Shown piece by piece: positions 1 to 8,028 of a DNA stretch of 64,000 nt. The notes under the pieces are model-generated. The model ran no database searches. It saw only the letters and a list, made by a program, of their open reading frames with translations, and had not been told where the DNA came from. The translations under genes and the position numbers were made by a program. Each line of letters begins with the position of its first letter. The first letter of the stretch is position 1. This stretch comes from an uncultured Candidatus Neoarthromitus sp. Lineage in GTDB: Bacteria > Bacillota > Clostridia > Clostridiales > Clostridiaceae. The stretch lies in contig CALADQ010000007.1 in NCBI GenBank assembly GCA_937890765.1, positions 62,001 to 126,000 on the forward strand, read 5' to 3'.

Positions 1-66
1 GTACATTAATGAAATCAAAACAAAATTTGTAATCAATAATAAAAACCATAAGATTTCATTTTGCAT
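1..66 (-). CDS. Probable queuosine precursor transporter (YhhQ/QueT-like), 5' end only
   Basis: The minus strand has a good ribosome site (ATAGGAG) followed by an ATG whose reading frame stays open for 22 codons to the window edge. The visible N-terminus, MQNEILWFLLLITNFVLI, is strongly hydrophobic and matches the usual opening of clostridial queuosine-precursor transporters of the YhhQ family (MxNEIL followed by a first membrane helix), as I remember them. Only the first helix is visible, so the family call is tentative. The gene is divergent from the next one and shares a roughly 80-base gap with it. Confidence 0.45.
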   Translation of the reverse strand, partial: MQNEILWFLLLITNFVLISLMY

Positions 67-148
67 AATTTTAACTCCTATCGACATGAATTTTTAAATT
101 GTAAATGGAGAGAATAAAAAAGGTATTTGGTTTTGGGAGGGAATGTTT

Positions 149-835
149 TTGATTTTAGCTAATGTTTTTTTAAGCTTAGCAATGTTTTTAAATAGCATCA
201 ATATTGTTAATTTTAACGATAGATTAAACAAAAATCAATTATCAGTAGAAAAAAATGATGTTTTGTTAATGAAATTTAACGATTCCAAAATTGATTTAGA
301 TGTTTTATCTCCAAAATATTTTTTGGATTCTCAAGTTAGAGAATTGAAATGCAAGGGAATGACTAACAAAAATGTTTTGAAAAATTTTGAAGATTTTTAT
401 GACGAAGTAAAATCAAATATTAAAATTTTAGAAGACGACTTAAAAAGAATTGAATATAGCTCGCAAGCTTTTAATAGCGAATACATATTTCACAGAAAAA
501 ATCACATAACAACAGAAATTCAATCAATGATAGATAGAATTGAACAGTTGACGTTGAAGGAAAAACGTAAATTGATTTGTTATACTTATACAAATCCAGA
601 AGTGAAAAAATATGATGGGCTTTTGGGATTTAGTGTAATCTACAATGACAAAGAAAAACCTTTCTTATTTGGAACTGTCGTTATGCCTTCTTACATAGGG
701 AAACTAGAATCTTTTGTAACTTTAAGATCCATAAATTTATATAAATCGCAACATAAAATTTTAAGTGATACGATTTACGCTGAGCCATTGAGTTATTTCG
801 ACAGATATTTTTTGAATACCGTAGGATTTAAATAG
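149..835 (+). CDS. Unknown exported or membrane-anchored protein
   Basis: I do not recognise this protein. It is about 228 residues long with one N-terminal hydrophobic segment (about residues 1-18, LANVFLSLAMFL), then a mostly helical, charged middle (about 70-150) and a more mixed C-terminal part (about 150-228) with GLLGFSVIYND and FGTVVMPSYIG. An ATG lies at 143, but the GGGAGG ribosome site (135-140) ends only two bases before it. The TTG at 149, eight bases after GGGAGG, is the better start. It stands alone between divergent and unrelated neighbours. It could be a membrane-anchored surface protein; no function is claimed. Confidence 0.6.
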   Translation: MILANVFLSLAMFLNSINIVNFNDRLNKNQLSVEKNDVLLMKFNDSKIDLDVLSPKYFLDSQVRELKCKGMTNKNVLKNFEDFYDEVKSNIKILEDDLKRIEYSSQAFNSEYIFHRKNHITTEIQSMIDRIEQLTLKEKRKLICYTYTNPEVKKYDGLLGFSVIYNDKEKPFLFGTVVMPSYIGKLESFVTLRSINLYKSQHKILSDTIYAEPLSYFDRYFLNTVGFK

Positions 836-922
836 ATATTAAAGAAATTTTAAAATTGTATGTATTACCTTGAAAAAATATTGATCTTAAATTAACATTG
901 TATTTAAATGGAGATGATGTTT

Positions 923-958
923 ATGGGTTGTTTTTATTTGGACGGTAGTTGTTTATGA
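923..958 (+). CDS. Possible 11-codon leader peptide coupled to the next gene
   Basis: A GGAG ribosome site at 910-913 precedes an ATG at 923 with nine bases between. The reading frame gives MGCFYLDGSCL and stops at TGA 956-958, which overlaps the ATG (955) of the downstream gene as ATGA. That arrangement is typical of translational coupling. The peptide is short, carries two cysteines and matches nothing I know. It could be chance in AT-rich DNA. Confidence 0.3.
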   Translation: MGCFYLDGSCL

Positions 959-1488
959 AGTTGATACAGGTTTTAGATGTTAATCCTCTCCCGTTTATGA
1001 ATCAAGTTAATTTTGAATTGGATTTTTCCAGAGGGTCTCACAATATTATTTTAGTTAAGTATTGTTCTTGTAGAAATATTTTGTTGGAGGGAATACTCGG
1101 ATTTTGTCTAAGAAACTTGAAGTTGAACGCTTATGTTATGAGTGGATTTAATTTGAAACCGTATTTGAATTTAGTAGACAATATATACGATGTTTTTGGA
1201 ATAGATTTAGATATTGATGTGTTAAAAAGAATTGAGTTTAAGAGATATTGTGATATTTTTAAATTTAATTCTATCAATTATGAATTTCATTTTTTAAGTG
1301 ATAGTGACAAATTTAAGAGCATGTTCATAGCTTCTTTGTTTAGTGAAAGTAGTGTGATTTTATTTGATGGGGTTTGTTACAAAATAAAAATTAATGGATA
1401 TATGGAAGATATTTATCGAACTTTGAATGAGTTTGAATTATTTTCGGATAAAAGTTTTATAGAATTAAGAAAGCAAGTCAGCGGTTAG
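955..1488 (+). CDS. Degenerate ABC-transporter ATPase-like protein (likely no ATP hydrolysis)
   Basis: The 177-residue protein follows the plan of an ABC ATPase domain without its catalytic residues. A strand-rich start (VNFELDFSRGSHNIILVK) leads to SCRNILLEGILGF where a Walker A GxGKSTLL would sit; the glycines, lysine and serine are missing. Later, FLSDSDKFKSMFIASLF lines up with LSGGxxQRxxIARAL, followed at once by SSVILFDG in place of the Walker B LLLDEP. The domain is short (usual length 210-230). TTG 949 is a possible in-frame start, but ATG 955 is better placed and overlaps the stop of a small upstream ORF. No permease is adjacent. The ABC assignment rests on motif order only. Confidence 0.6.
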   Translation: MKLIQVLDVNPLPFMNQVNFELDFSRGSHNIILVKYCSCRNILLEGILGFCLRNLKLNAYVMSGFNLKPYLNLVDNIYDVFGIDLDIDVLKRIEFKRYCDIFKFNSINYEFHFLSDSDKFKSMFIASLFSESSVILFDGVCYKIKINGYMEDIYRTLNEFELFSDKSFIELRKQVSG

Positions 1489-1504
1489 AGTGACTTGCTT
1501 TTTT
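1472..1504 (+). terminator. Rho-independent terminator of the ABC-like gene
   Basis: Nine-base-pair stem AGCAAGTCA / TGACTTGCT with a ten-base loop followed by a T run on the plus strand. It overlaps the last codons of both convergent genes (955-1488 and 1485-3068). Confidence 0.8.
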
Positions 1505-3068
1505 GCATCATGTAAATATTTGAATATAGAAATGTCAAGAGCATTGATGTCATAATTTTTAAAATTATTTTTGAATTTTTGTTTTGAGTTGGTTTGTTTT
1601 CCAAATCGAAATTTGAAAAAGCTGGATGAATCTCGTTTAAGATTTCTAATTTTTTGTTTTCTTCAATTACGTTTTGCATCTCGTTTACTGAAAAAATTTT
1701 TTCGTATATTGCGTTTCCATCTAGATTTTTAATTTTTAAAAATTGTTTGTAAATCTCATCTAATGATGATTGATAATCATTAAAATTTTCTCCATAAATT
1801 TTTATGAGAATTCCATCGAATTCTTTCGTCTTTGGAATTAAATTAATATCTTCATATAATAGATGATAATTTCCAATATTGCCTATCTCAAAAAATTTGT
1901 CGTCCATTTTGCATGACGTTTTAATTTTTGAATTATTAATTTGTCTGATTTTGTATTTTCCTTTTTGTAAATTTGGAATTTTAATTTTGTTCGAATCCAA
2001 ATGATGGAATGTTGATACTAAAGAATTATTTTTGTAAAGTTCGTAAGAAATATTTTTTAAATCTTCATTGTTTGTAATATTTGTGGTTATAATTATGTTT
2101 TCATTGTGAGAAGTTAGAGCTTTATATATTGAAGAAATACATTTGTTTAAATTTTCAATTGGTTTCGATTTTAAATTCTTTAAAATAAATTCTAAATTGT
2201 CGTCTTTTGAATGTAGAACCATGCCTAAATTTGAATTTCTGTAATTCGGATATCCAGTTTCTTCATTCATTGATTTCCAACTCGTTGATTCAAAATAAGC
2301 GAAAGGTATCCCTTCATGTCGAAAATAAACATGGTCGCTATAATCAAAACATTCTCCTTCTAAAATCGAAATGTAATTTGATTTTAGGCCAGGACTTGTT
2401 TTTATTCCGAGATTTTCTTTTTGAGAAATTTCCATTATGCAATCTCTAAACCATCCTCTGCAACCATTGTCCCCATATATGTACAAATCGTCACCACTTA
2501 AAACGCTATCGATGTTTAAATACAAAATAGTGTTTGCCTTTTCATCTTCGCTCATATTTTTTACAAAATATCTTGAGCCAAACAAACCAAGTTCTTCAGC
2601 ATCGAAAGCAACAAATTTTATTGTATATGGCAAAGTGACTTTGCTTAATTTTTGCGATAGCTCTAACAAAACTCCAATTCCTGAAGCGTTATCATCAGCG
2701 CCATTTGAATTTGAGGAATCGTAGTGAGCACCTATTATGATTTGACTTTTGTTAAGGCCTTTCTTTTTTGCAATTATGTTTTTAGAAAATTTGTTTTCGT
2801 TTTCGATTGGCCACGCAAAATTTTGTTCGTCAACATTGTATCCATATTTTTGAAACTCATTTTTAATATATTTTTGAGAATTTACAATTGATTTTGAACC
2901 GCTTATTCGAGGGGCTTTAGAAATATTTTCTATATGTTTTAAAGCTTCTTTTCCGAAATTTAATTTTTGCAAAGCAAACGAATTTAAATTTGTAATTGTT
3001 AAGTTTGAAAATAAAAATAAGCAAAGAACAAATGACGTAAACTTCTTGATTAAAAAATTATTTTTCAT
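1485..3068 (-). CDS. Secreted M28-family metallopeptidase (aminopeptidase-like), C-terminally anchored
   Basis: Zinc-dependent exopeptidase of family M28, 527 residues. An N-terminal signal peptide (residues 1-32, positive start then LCLFLFSNLTITNL) is followed by the peptidase domain. Metal-site motifs are visible: GAHYDSS (His, near 112), ADDNASG (bridging Asp, near 123), FDAEELGLFGS (catalytic Glu-Glu, near 157), LNIDSV (Asp) and LHSKDDN (His, near 286). The region after about 320 is an uncharacterised extension. A hydrophobic segment near the C-terminus (LKIMTSMLLTFLYSNIYM) followed by lysines suggests a membrane anchor. It probably trims external peptides, which fits the Opp importer at 10491-18051. 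Its stop overlaps the convergent gene by four bases. Confidence 0.85.
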   Translation of the reverse strand: MKNNFLIKKFTSFVLCLFLFSNLTITNLNSFALQKLNFGKEALKHIENISKAPRISGSKSIVNSQKYIKNEFQKYGYNVDEQNFAWPIENENKFSKNIIAKKKGLNKSQIIIGAHYDSSNSNGADDNASGIGVLLELSQKLSKVTLPYTIKFVAFDAEELGLFGSRYFVKNMSEDEKANTILYLNIDSVLSGDDLYIYGDNGCRGWFRDCIMEISQKENLGIKTSPGLKSNYISILEGECFDYSDHVYFRHEGIPFAYFESTSWKSMNEETGYPNYRNSNLGMVLHSKDDNLEFILKNLKSKPIENLNKCISSIYKALTSHNENIIITTNITNNEDLKNISYELYKNNSLVSTFHHLDSNKIKIPNLQKGKYKIRQINNSKIKTSCKMDDKFFEIGNIGNYHLLYEDINLIPKTKEFDGILIKIYGENFNDYQSSLDEIYKQFLKIKNLDGNAIYEKIFSVNEMQNVIEENKKLEILNEIHPAFSNFDLENKPTQNKNSKIILKIMTSMLLTFLYSNIYMMQKSKSL

Positions 3069-3163
3069 AACTAAGTATCCCCTTGAAAATTATTTGATTG
3101 TATTTTTTGTGTTTTTGTATGAAAAAATTTATATACAGAGGTTAATATTTATTTAAATTTGTA

Positions 3164-3192
3164 TTTACCCAAAATATTGTTTGTGATACGAT
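3164..3192 (+). promoter_or_regulatory. Sigma-A type promoter for the cyclophilin-thrS unit
   Basis: TTTACC (3164-3169), 17-base spacer, TACGAT (3187-3192). It lies about 55 bases upstream of the cyclophilin start. No T-box leader is visible between it and the genes. Confidence 0.6.
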
Positions 3193-3248
3193 GAACTTAT
3201 ATAATTAACAAATATTTTTTATGATAAAAATTAGACGGAGGTTTGAAA

Positions 3249-3779
3249 ATGGAAAATAAAAATCCAATAGGAATTATTAAAGTTAGAGATTTTGGAGAGA
3301 TTAAATTTGAATTGTATCCACAGGTTGCACCAATAACCGTTACAAATTTTATAGATTTAATAAACAAAAAGTTTTACGATGGTTTGGTTTTCCATAGAAT
3401 CATAAAAAATTTCGTAATACAGGGAGGATGTCCTTTAGGTTCTGGAATGGGCGATCCTGGTTATTCTATTAAGGGAGAATTTAAAATAAATAATTTTGAA
3501 AATAATTTGAAACATGAATTAGGTGTGTTATCTATGGCAAGATCAAGTCATCCAGATTCAGCAGGTAGTCAATTTTTTATAATGGTTGGAGATGCTCCAC
3601 ATTTAGATGGAAGTTATGCAGCATTCGGAAAAGTTATTGATGGAATAGACGTTGCATTAAACATTGCAGATGAAAAAGTTTTTGGAGATATGCCCAAAAC
3701 AAAACCAATTATAGAAAATATAATCGTAGAAACTTTTGGTATTGATTATGTATTATCTGACGAACAAAAAATTAAGTAA
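3249..3779 (+). CDS. Peptidyl-prolyl cis-trans isomerase, cyclophilin type
   Basis: Catalyses cis-trans isomerisation of prolyl bonds during protein folding. The 176 residues carry the cyclophilin core: FYDGLVFHRIIKNFVIQGG (catalytic Arg and the FxxQxG motif), LSMARSSHPDSAGSQFFI, and the HLDGSYAAFGKVIDG hydrophobic pocket with Phe instead of the Trp found in human CypA. There is no signal peptide, so it is cytoplasmic. The start is ATG 3249, seven bases after AGACGGAGG; an in-frame TTG six bases earlier is badly placed. It lies 15 bases upstream of thrS and is probably co-transcribed. Confidence 0.93.
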   Translation: MENKNPIGIIKVRDFGEIKFELYPQVAPITVTNFIDLINKKFYDGLVFHRIIKNFVIQGGCPLGSGMGDPGYSIKGEFKINNFENNLKHELGVLSMARSSHPDSAGSQFFIMVGDAPHLDGSYAAFGKVIDGIDVALNIADEKVFGDMPKTKPIIENIIVETFGIDYVLSDEQKIK

Positions 3780-3794
3780 GTATGGAGGGTATTT

Positions 3795-5729
3795 ATGATA
3801 AGAGTTACTTTAAAAGATGGAAACGTTAAAGAAATAAATTCTCCCATGTCAGTTTTTGATTTTGCAAAATCTATAAGTGAAGGTTTGGCGAGAGTAGCTA
3901 CTTGTGGAGAATTGAATGGTAATGTTGTAGACTTAAGACATGAAATAAATGAAGATTGTAATTTAAATATTTTAACTTTTGATGATGAAGAAGGTAAAAA
4001 AGCATTTTGGCATACAACGAGTCATATATTAGCTCAAGCTGTGAAACGATTATTTTCAAATGTAAAATTGTCAATAGGTCCAAGTGTAAGTAACGGATTT
4101 TATTATGATTTTGATGTTGATGTTCCATTTTCTCAGCAAGATTTGGAGAAAATAGAGGAAGAGATGAAAAAAATATGTAAAGAAGATTTGGAAATTAAAA
4201 GGTTTGTTATATCAAGAGATGAAGCTATTAAATATATGAAAGAACGGGATGAAATTTACAAAGTTGAGCTTATAAATGATATAAATGAAGATGAAAAAAT
4301 TTATTTTTATAAACAAGGTGAATTCGAAGATTTATGTTCTGGGCCTCATTTATACTCTACAAAATATGTTAAAGCTGTGAAACTTTTAAGTGCTACTGGT
4401 GCATATTGGAGAGGTGATGAGAAAAATAAAATGTTGACTCGTGTATATGGTATATCCTTTCCTAAAGCAAGTATTTTAAATGAATATTTAGAAAAACTGG
4501 AAGAAGCTAAAAAAAGAGATCATAATAAATTAGGAAGAGAGTTAGAATTTTTTACAACTAATGAACACATAGGTCAAGGGCTTCCATTACTAATGCCCAA
4601 AGGTGCAAAGCTTATGCAAATTTTACAAAGATTTGTTGAAGACGAAGAAGAAAAGAGAGGATATGTTTTAACAAGAACGCCTACGTTTGCTAAAATAGAT
4701 CTATATAAAATTTCTGGTCATTGGGATCATTATAGAGATGGAATGTTTATAATGGGAGATGTTGAAAATGATTCTGAAGTTTTTGCTTTGAGGCCTATGA
4801 CTTGTCCTTTTCAGTTTATGATTTATAAAGCTTCTCAAAAAAGTTATAAAGATTTACCCATTAGATATGGTGAAACTGCTGTATTAAGTAGGAATGAAGC
4901 TTCAGGTGAAATGCACGGATTAATAAGGGTTAGGCAATTTACTTTATCAGATGGTCACATAGTTTGTACACCAGAACAATTGGAATCTGAGTTTAGAGAT
5001 GCTGTTGATTTAGTTAAATATGTGATGATTTGTATAGGGATAAGTGAAGATGTTACTTACAGATTTTCAAAGTGGGATAAAAATAATAAGGATAAATACA
5101 TAGGTGAGGAAGAAGTTTGGGAACAAACTCAAGATAATATGAAAAAAATACTGGATAATCTTGGACTTAATTATAGAGAAGCTGAAGGAGAAGCAGCGTT
5201 TTATGGTCCAAAATTAGATATTCAGTTTAAAAATGTTCATGGTAGAGAAGATACAGTTATAACAATACAGATAGATTTTAGTTTAGCTGAAAGATTTGGA
5301 ATGTATTATATTGATTCAGATGGTAAAAAGAAATGTCCTTTTATAATACATAGAAGTTCAATTGGTTGTTATGAAAGAACTATTGCTATGCTTATAGAGA
5401 AATATGCAGGAGCACTTCCAGTTTGGTTAAGTCCAGTACAAGTTAGGGTACTTCCAATATCAGAGAAATTTAATAATTATGGTCAAGAAGTTGTTAGAAA
5501 GTTAAGAGAAAGTGGAGTGAGAGCTGAATGTGATTACAGATATGAAAAAATAGGGTATAAGATAAGAGAATCTCAAATGGAAAAAATACCTTACTTACTA
5601 ATAGTTGGAGAAAGAGAACAAGAAAATGGAGAAGTGTCTTTGAGGGATAGAGTAGAAGGAGATAAAGGAAGTTTAAAACTAGATTCATTTATATCTATCA
5701 TACGTGAGCATATTTTAAGTAAAAAATAG
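3795..5729 (+). CDS. thrS: Threonyl-tRNA synthetase
   Basis: Charges tRNA-Thr. The 644 residues show the full bacterial architecture: TGS domain (about 1-62), editing domain (HTTSHILAQA and DLCSGPH zinc/editing motifs, about 75-220), class II catalytic core (about 240-540) with zinc ligands in RPMTCPFQF, LSDGHIVC and FIIHRSSIG, and the C-terminal anticodon-binding domain (about 545-640, VRVLPISEKF onward). It follows a cyclophilin gene and lies 36 kb from ytxC and infC, which are its usual neighbours in Firmicutes. No T-box is seen upstream. A weak AGC/GCT hairpin plus T run just after the stop might terminate it. Confidence 0.98.
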   Translation: MIRVTLKDGNVKEINSPMSVFDFAKSISEGLARVATCGELNGNVVDLRHEINEDCNLNILTFDDEEGKKAFWHTTSHILAQAVKRLFSNVKLSIGPSVSNGFYYDFDVDVPFSQQDLEKIEEEMKKICKEDLEIKRFVISRDEAIKYMKERDEIYKVELINDINEDEKIYFYKQGEFEDLCSGPHLYSTKYVKAVKLLSATGAYWRGDEKNKMLTRVYGISFPKASILNEYLEKLEEAKKRDHNKLGRELEFFTTNEHIGQGLPLLMPKGAKLMQILQRFVEDEEEKRGYVLTRTPTFAKIDLYKISGHWDHYRDGMFIMGDVENDSEVFALRPMTCPFQFMIYKASQKSYKDLPIRYGETAVLSRNEASGEMHGLIRVRQFTLSDGHIVCTPEQLESEFRDAVDLVKYVMICIGISEDVTYRFSKWDKNNKDKYIGEEEVWEQTQDNMKKILDNLGLNYREAEGEAAFYGPKLDIQFKNVHGREDTVITIQIDFSLAERFGMYYIDSDGKKKCPFIIHRSSIGCYERTIAMLIEKYAGALPVWLSPVQVRVLPISEKFNNYGQEVVRKLRESGVRAECDYRYEKIGYKIRESQMEKIPYLLIVGEREQENGEVSLRDRVEGDKGSLKLDSFISIIREHILSKK

Positions 5730-5857
5730 GATTAAATATAAGCTGATTTGCTGTTTTTTATGATTATTTCCAAATTAAGAAGAAGAGAAATATTTATAAA
5801 ATAAAAGATAATTAAAAAAAATACACAAAAATTAATTAATTTTAAAACTTAATAAGT

Positions 5858-5886
5858 TTGAAATTTTTAAAGTTATTAATTATATT
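5858..5886 (+). promoter_or_regulatory. Sigma-A promoter of groESL
   Basis: TTGAAA (5858-5863), 17-base spacer, TATATT (5881-5886). The predicted transcript start (about 5892) lies just before the CIRCE operator. The rest of the gap from 5730 is AT-rich and holds no gene. Confidence 0.75.
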
Positions 5887-5898
5887 AGTAACATAATT

Positions 5899-5925
5899 TT
5901 AGCACTCTGAACTTGTGAGTGCTAA
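5899..5925 (+). promoter_or_regulatory. CIRCE operator (HrcA binding site)
   Basis: A perfect TTAGCACTC - nine bases - GAGTGCTAA inverted repeat. This is the HrcA repressor site that controls heat-shock expression of groESL in Firmicutes. It sits directly after the -10 box and 36 bases before groES. Confidence 0.97.
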
Positions 5926-5961
5926 TTTAACAGGTTATTTTAAACTGGAGGTTGTATTTTT

Positions 5962-6249
5962 ATGAATATAAGACCACTTGCAGATAGAGTTGTGCTTAAG
6001 AGATTAGAAGCTGAGGAGACAACAAAATCAGGAATTGTGTTGGCTGGTAGTGCTAAAGAAAAGCCACAAGAAGCTGAAGTAATTGCTGTTGGTCCCGGTG
6101 GTGTTTCATCTGACGGTAAGGAAGTAAAAATGGAGGTTAAAGTTGGAGATAAAGTTTTAATTTCTAAGTATTCTGGAACGGAAGTTAAGGTTGACAATGA
6201 AGAGTTCATCATTGTTAAACAAGAAGATATATTGGCTGTTGTTGAATAA
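5962..6249 (+). CDS. groES: Co-chaperonin GroES
   Basis: Ten-kDa lid of the GroEL folding chamber, 95 residues, full length. It opens with MNIRPLADRVVLKRLEAEE and contains the mobile-loop region (TTKSGIVLAG) and GEVKVGDKVL-type strands (VKVGDKVLISKYSGTEV). The ATG follows CTGGAGG at good spacing. It is the first gene of a two-gene operon under CIRCE control, 19 bases from groEL. Confidence 0.98.
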   Translation: MNIRPLADRVVLKRLEAEETTKSGIVLAGSAKEKPQEAEVIAVGPGGVSSDGKEVKMEVKVGDKVLISKYSGTEVKVDNEEFIIVKQEDILAVVE

Positions 6250-6268
6250 ATTTTGGAGGTAAAGAATA

Positions 6269-7894
6269 ATGGCAAAACAAATTTTATTTGGTGCTGAGGC
6301 TAGGCGTTCTATGCAAAAAGGAGTAGATGTCTTAGCTGATACGGTTAAAGTTACACTTGGTCCTAAGGGAAGAAATGTTGTTTTAGATAAAAAATTTGGT
6401 TCACCGCTTATAACTAATGACGGTGTTACTATAGCTAGAGAAATTGATTTAGAAGATGCTTTTGAGAATATGGGAGCTCAGCTTGTTAAAGAAGTTGCTA
6501 CTAAAACCAATGATGTTGCTGGTGATGGAACTACGACAGCTACTGTTTTGGCTCAAGCTATTGTTAGAGAAGGAATTAAAAATGTTACTGCTGGAGCTAA
6601 TCCAATTTTAATAAGAAATGGTATAAAATTAGCTGTTGATAAAGCTGTCGATGAAATTAAGAAACTATCAAAAAATGTAAATGGAAAACAAGATATATCT
6701 AGAGTTGCCTCTATTTCTGCTGGAGATAATGCAGTGGGTCAACTTATAGCAGATGCTATGGAGAAGGTTGGAAATGAAGGAGTTATAACAGTAGAAGAAT
6801 CTAAAAATATGGATACGACCTTAGAAGTTGTTGAGGGAATGCAGTTTGATAGAGGATATGTAAGTCCTTATATGGTTACTGATACTGAAAAAATGGAAGC
6901 TTCTTTAGAAGATCCATACATTCTTATCACTGATAAGAAAATATCAAATATACAGGAAATTCTTCCAGTTCTTGAGCAGATAGTCCAACAAGGAAAAAAG
7001 CTTTTGATAATAGCTGAAGATATTGAAGGAGAAGCTTTGGCTACTTTAGTTGTTAATAGATTGAGAGGAACATTTACTTGTGTTGGCGTTAAAGCTCCAG
7101 GTTTTGGAGATAGAAGAAAGGAAATGCTTAAAGATATTGCTATTTTAACGGGTGCGCAAGTTATATCTGAAGAGTTGGGATTTGATATAAAAGAAACTAC
7201 TATTGATATGCTTGGAAGGGCAGAAAGTGTTAAAATTTCTAAAGAAAACACAACTATAGTTGATGGAAAAGGAAATAAAGATGAGATTTCTGATAGAATT
7301 TCTCAAATAAAAAAGCAAATAGAAGATACTACATCTGAGTTTGATAAAGAAAAATTACAAGAGAGACTTGCTAAACTTTCAGGTGGTGTTGCTGTTGTTA
7401 AGGTTGGTGCTGCAACAGAGACTGAACTTAAGGAAAAGAAATTAAGAATAGAGGATGCTTTGGCTGCTACTAAGGCTGCAGTTGAAGAAGGAATTGTTTC
7501 TGGTGGTGGAACAGCTTATGTTCATGTTCTAAGAAAAATAGGAAATTTAACTTCTCAAATTCCAGATGAGCAAGTTGGAATTAATATAATTTTAAGAGCT
7601 TTAGAGGAGCCTATTAGGCAAATAGCTTTTAATGCTGGTGTTGAAGGTTCTATAATAATAGATAAAGTTAAGTCTAGTGAAGAGGGAATTGGATATGATG
7701 CTTTAAATGCAAAGTATGTTAATATGGTTGAAAATGGTATAGTTGATCCAGCTAAGGTTACGAGATCAGCTCTTCAAAATGCGGCTTCAGTTGCTTCAAC
7801 TTTCTTAACAACAGAAGCGGCGGTTGTTGATTTGCCAGAGAAAGAAAAGCCAATGCCAGCTGCTCCAGGAATGGGAATGGATGGTATGTATTAA
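6269..7894 (+). CDS. groEL: Chaperonin GroEL
   Basis: Sixty-kDa chaperonin, 541 residues, the usual length. It carries the ATP-binding loop (VTLGPKGRNVVLDK), GDGTTTATVLAQ with the catalytic Asp, and a short GM-rich tail (GMGMDGMY). It acts in the cytoplasm with GroES to refold proteins. A strong terminator follows at once, so the operon ends here. Confidence 0.99.
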   Translation: MAKQILFGAEARRSMQKGVDVLADTVKVTLGPKGRNVVLDKKFGSPLITNDGVTIAREIDLEDAFENMGAQLVKEVATKTNDVAGDGTTTATVLAQAIVREGIKNVTAGANPILIRNGIKLAVDKAVDEIKKLSKNVNGKQDISRVASISAGDNAVGQLIADAMEKVGNEGVITVEESKNMDTTLEVVEGMQFDRGYVSPYMVTDTEKMEASLEDPYILITDKKISNIQEILPVLEQIVQQGKKLLIIAEDIEGEALATLVVNRLRGTFTCVGVKAPGFGDRRKEMLKDIAILTGAQVISEELGFDIKETTIDMLGRAESVKISKENTTIVDGKGNKDEISDRISQIKKQIEDTTSEFDKEKLQERLAKLSGGVAVVKVGAATETELKEKKLRIEDALAATKAAVEEGIVSGGGTAYVHVLRKIGNLTSQIPDEQVGINIILRALEEPIRQIAFNAGVEGSIIIDKVKSSEEGIGYDALNAKYVNMVENGIVDPAKVTRSALQNAASVASTFLTTEAAVVDLPEKEKPMPAAPGMGMDGMY

Positions 7895-7905
7895 AATTTA
7901 AATTT

Positions 7906-7932
7906 AGGTTTGGTTTATTCCAAACCTTTTAA
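7906..7932 (+). terminator. Terminator of groESL
   Basis: Eight-base-pair stem AGGTTTGG / CCAAACCT, six-base loop, then TTTT. Confidence 0.85.
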
Positions 7933-7970
7933 TATTTTTTAAATGGTTTACTAAAATTAGTAATAAAAAT

Positions 7971-7998
7971 TTGATATATAGAGCAAATTAATTATAAT
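7971..7998 (+). promoter_or_regulatory. Promoter of the soluble chemoreceptor gene
   Basis: TTGATA (7971-7976), 16-base spacer, TATAAT (7993-7998). The predicted transcript start is near 8005, downstream of the AGGAG at 7999-8003. That affects the choice of start codon for the next gene. Confidence 0.65.
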
Positions 7999-8028
7999 AG
8001 GAGCATTTATTTGGAGGAGAGAAGTAGA

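Noticed and set aside
5730..5857. A gene between thrS and groES
   Set aside because: Multiple stops in all frames and no ribosome site; only the groE promoter region is supported.
5940..6275. A 111-codon minus-strand ORF opposite groES
   Set aside because: It lies fully antisense to groES and has no ribosome site; it is a shadow of the real codon pattern.
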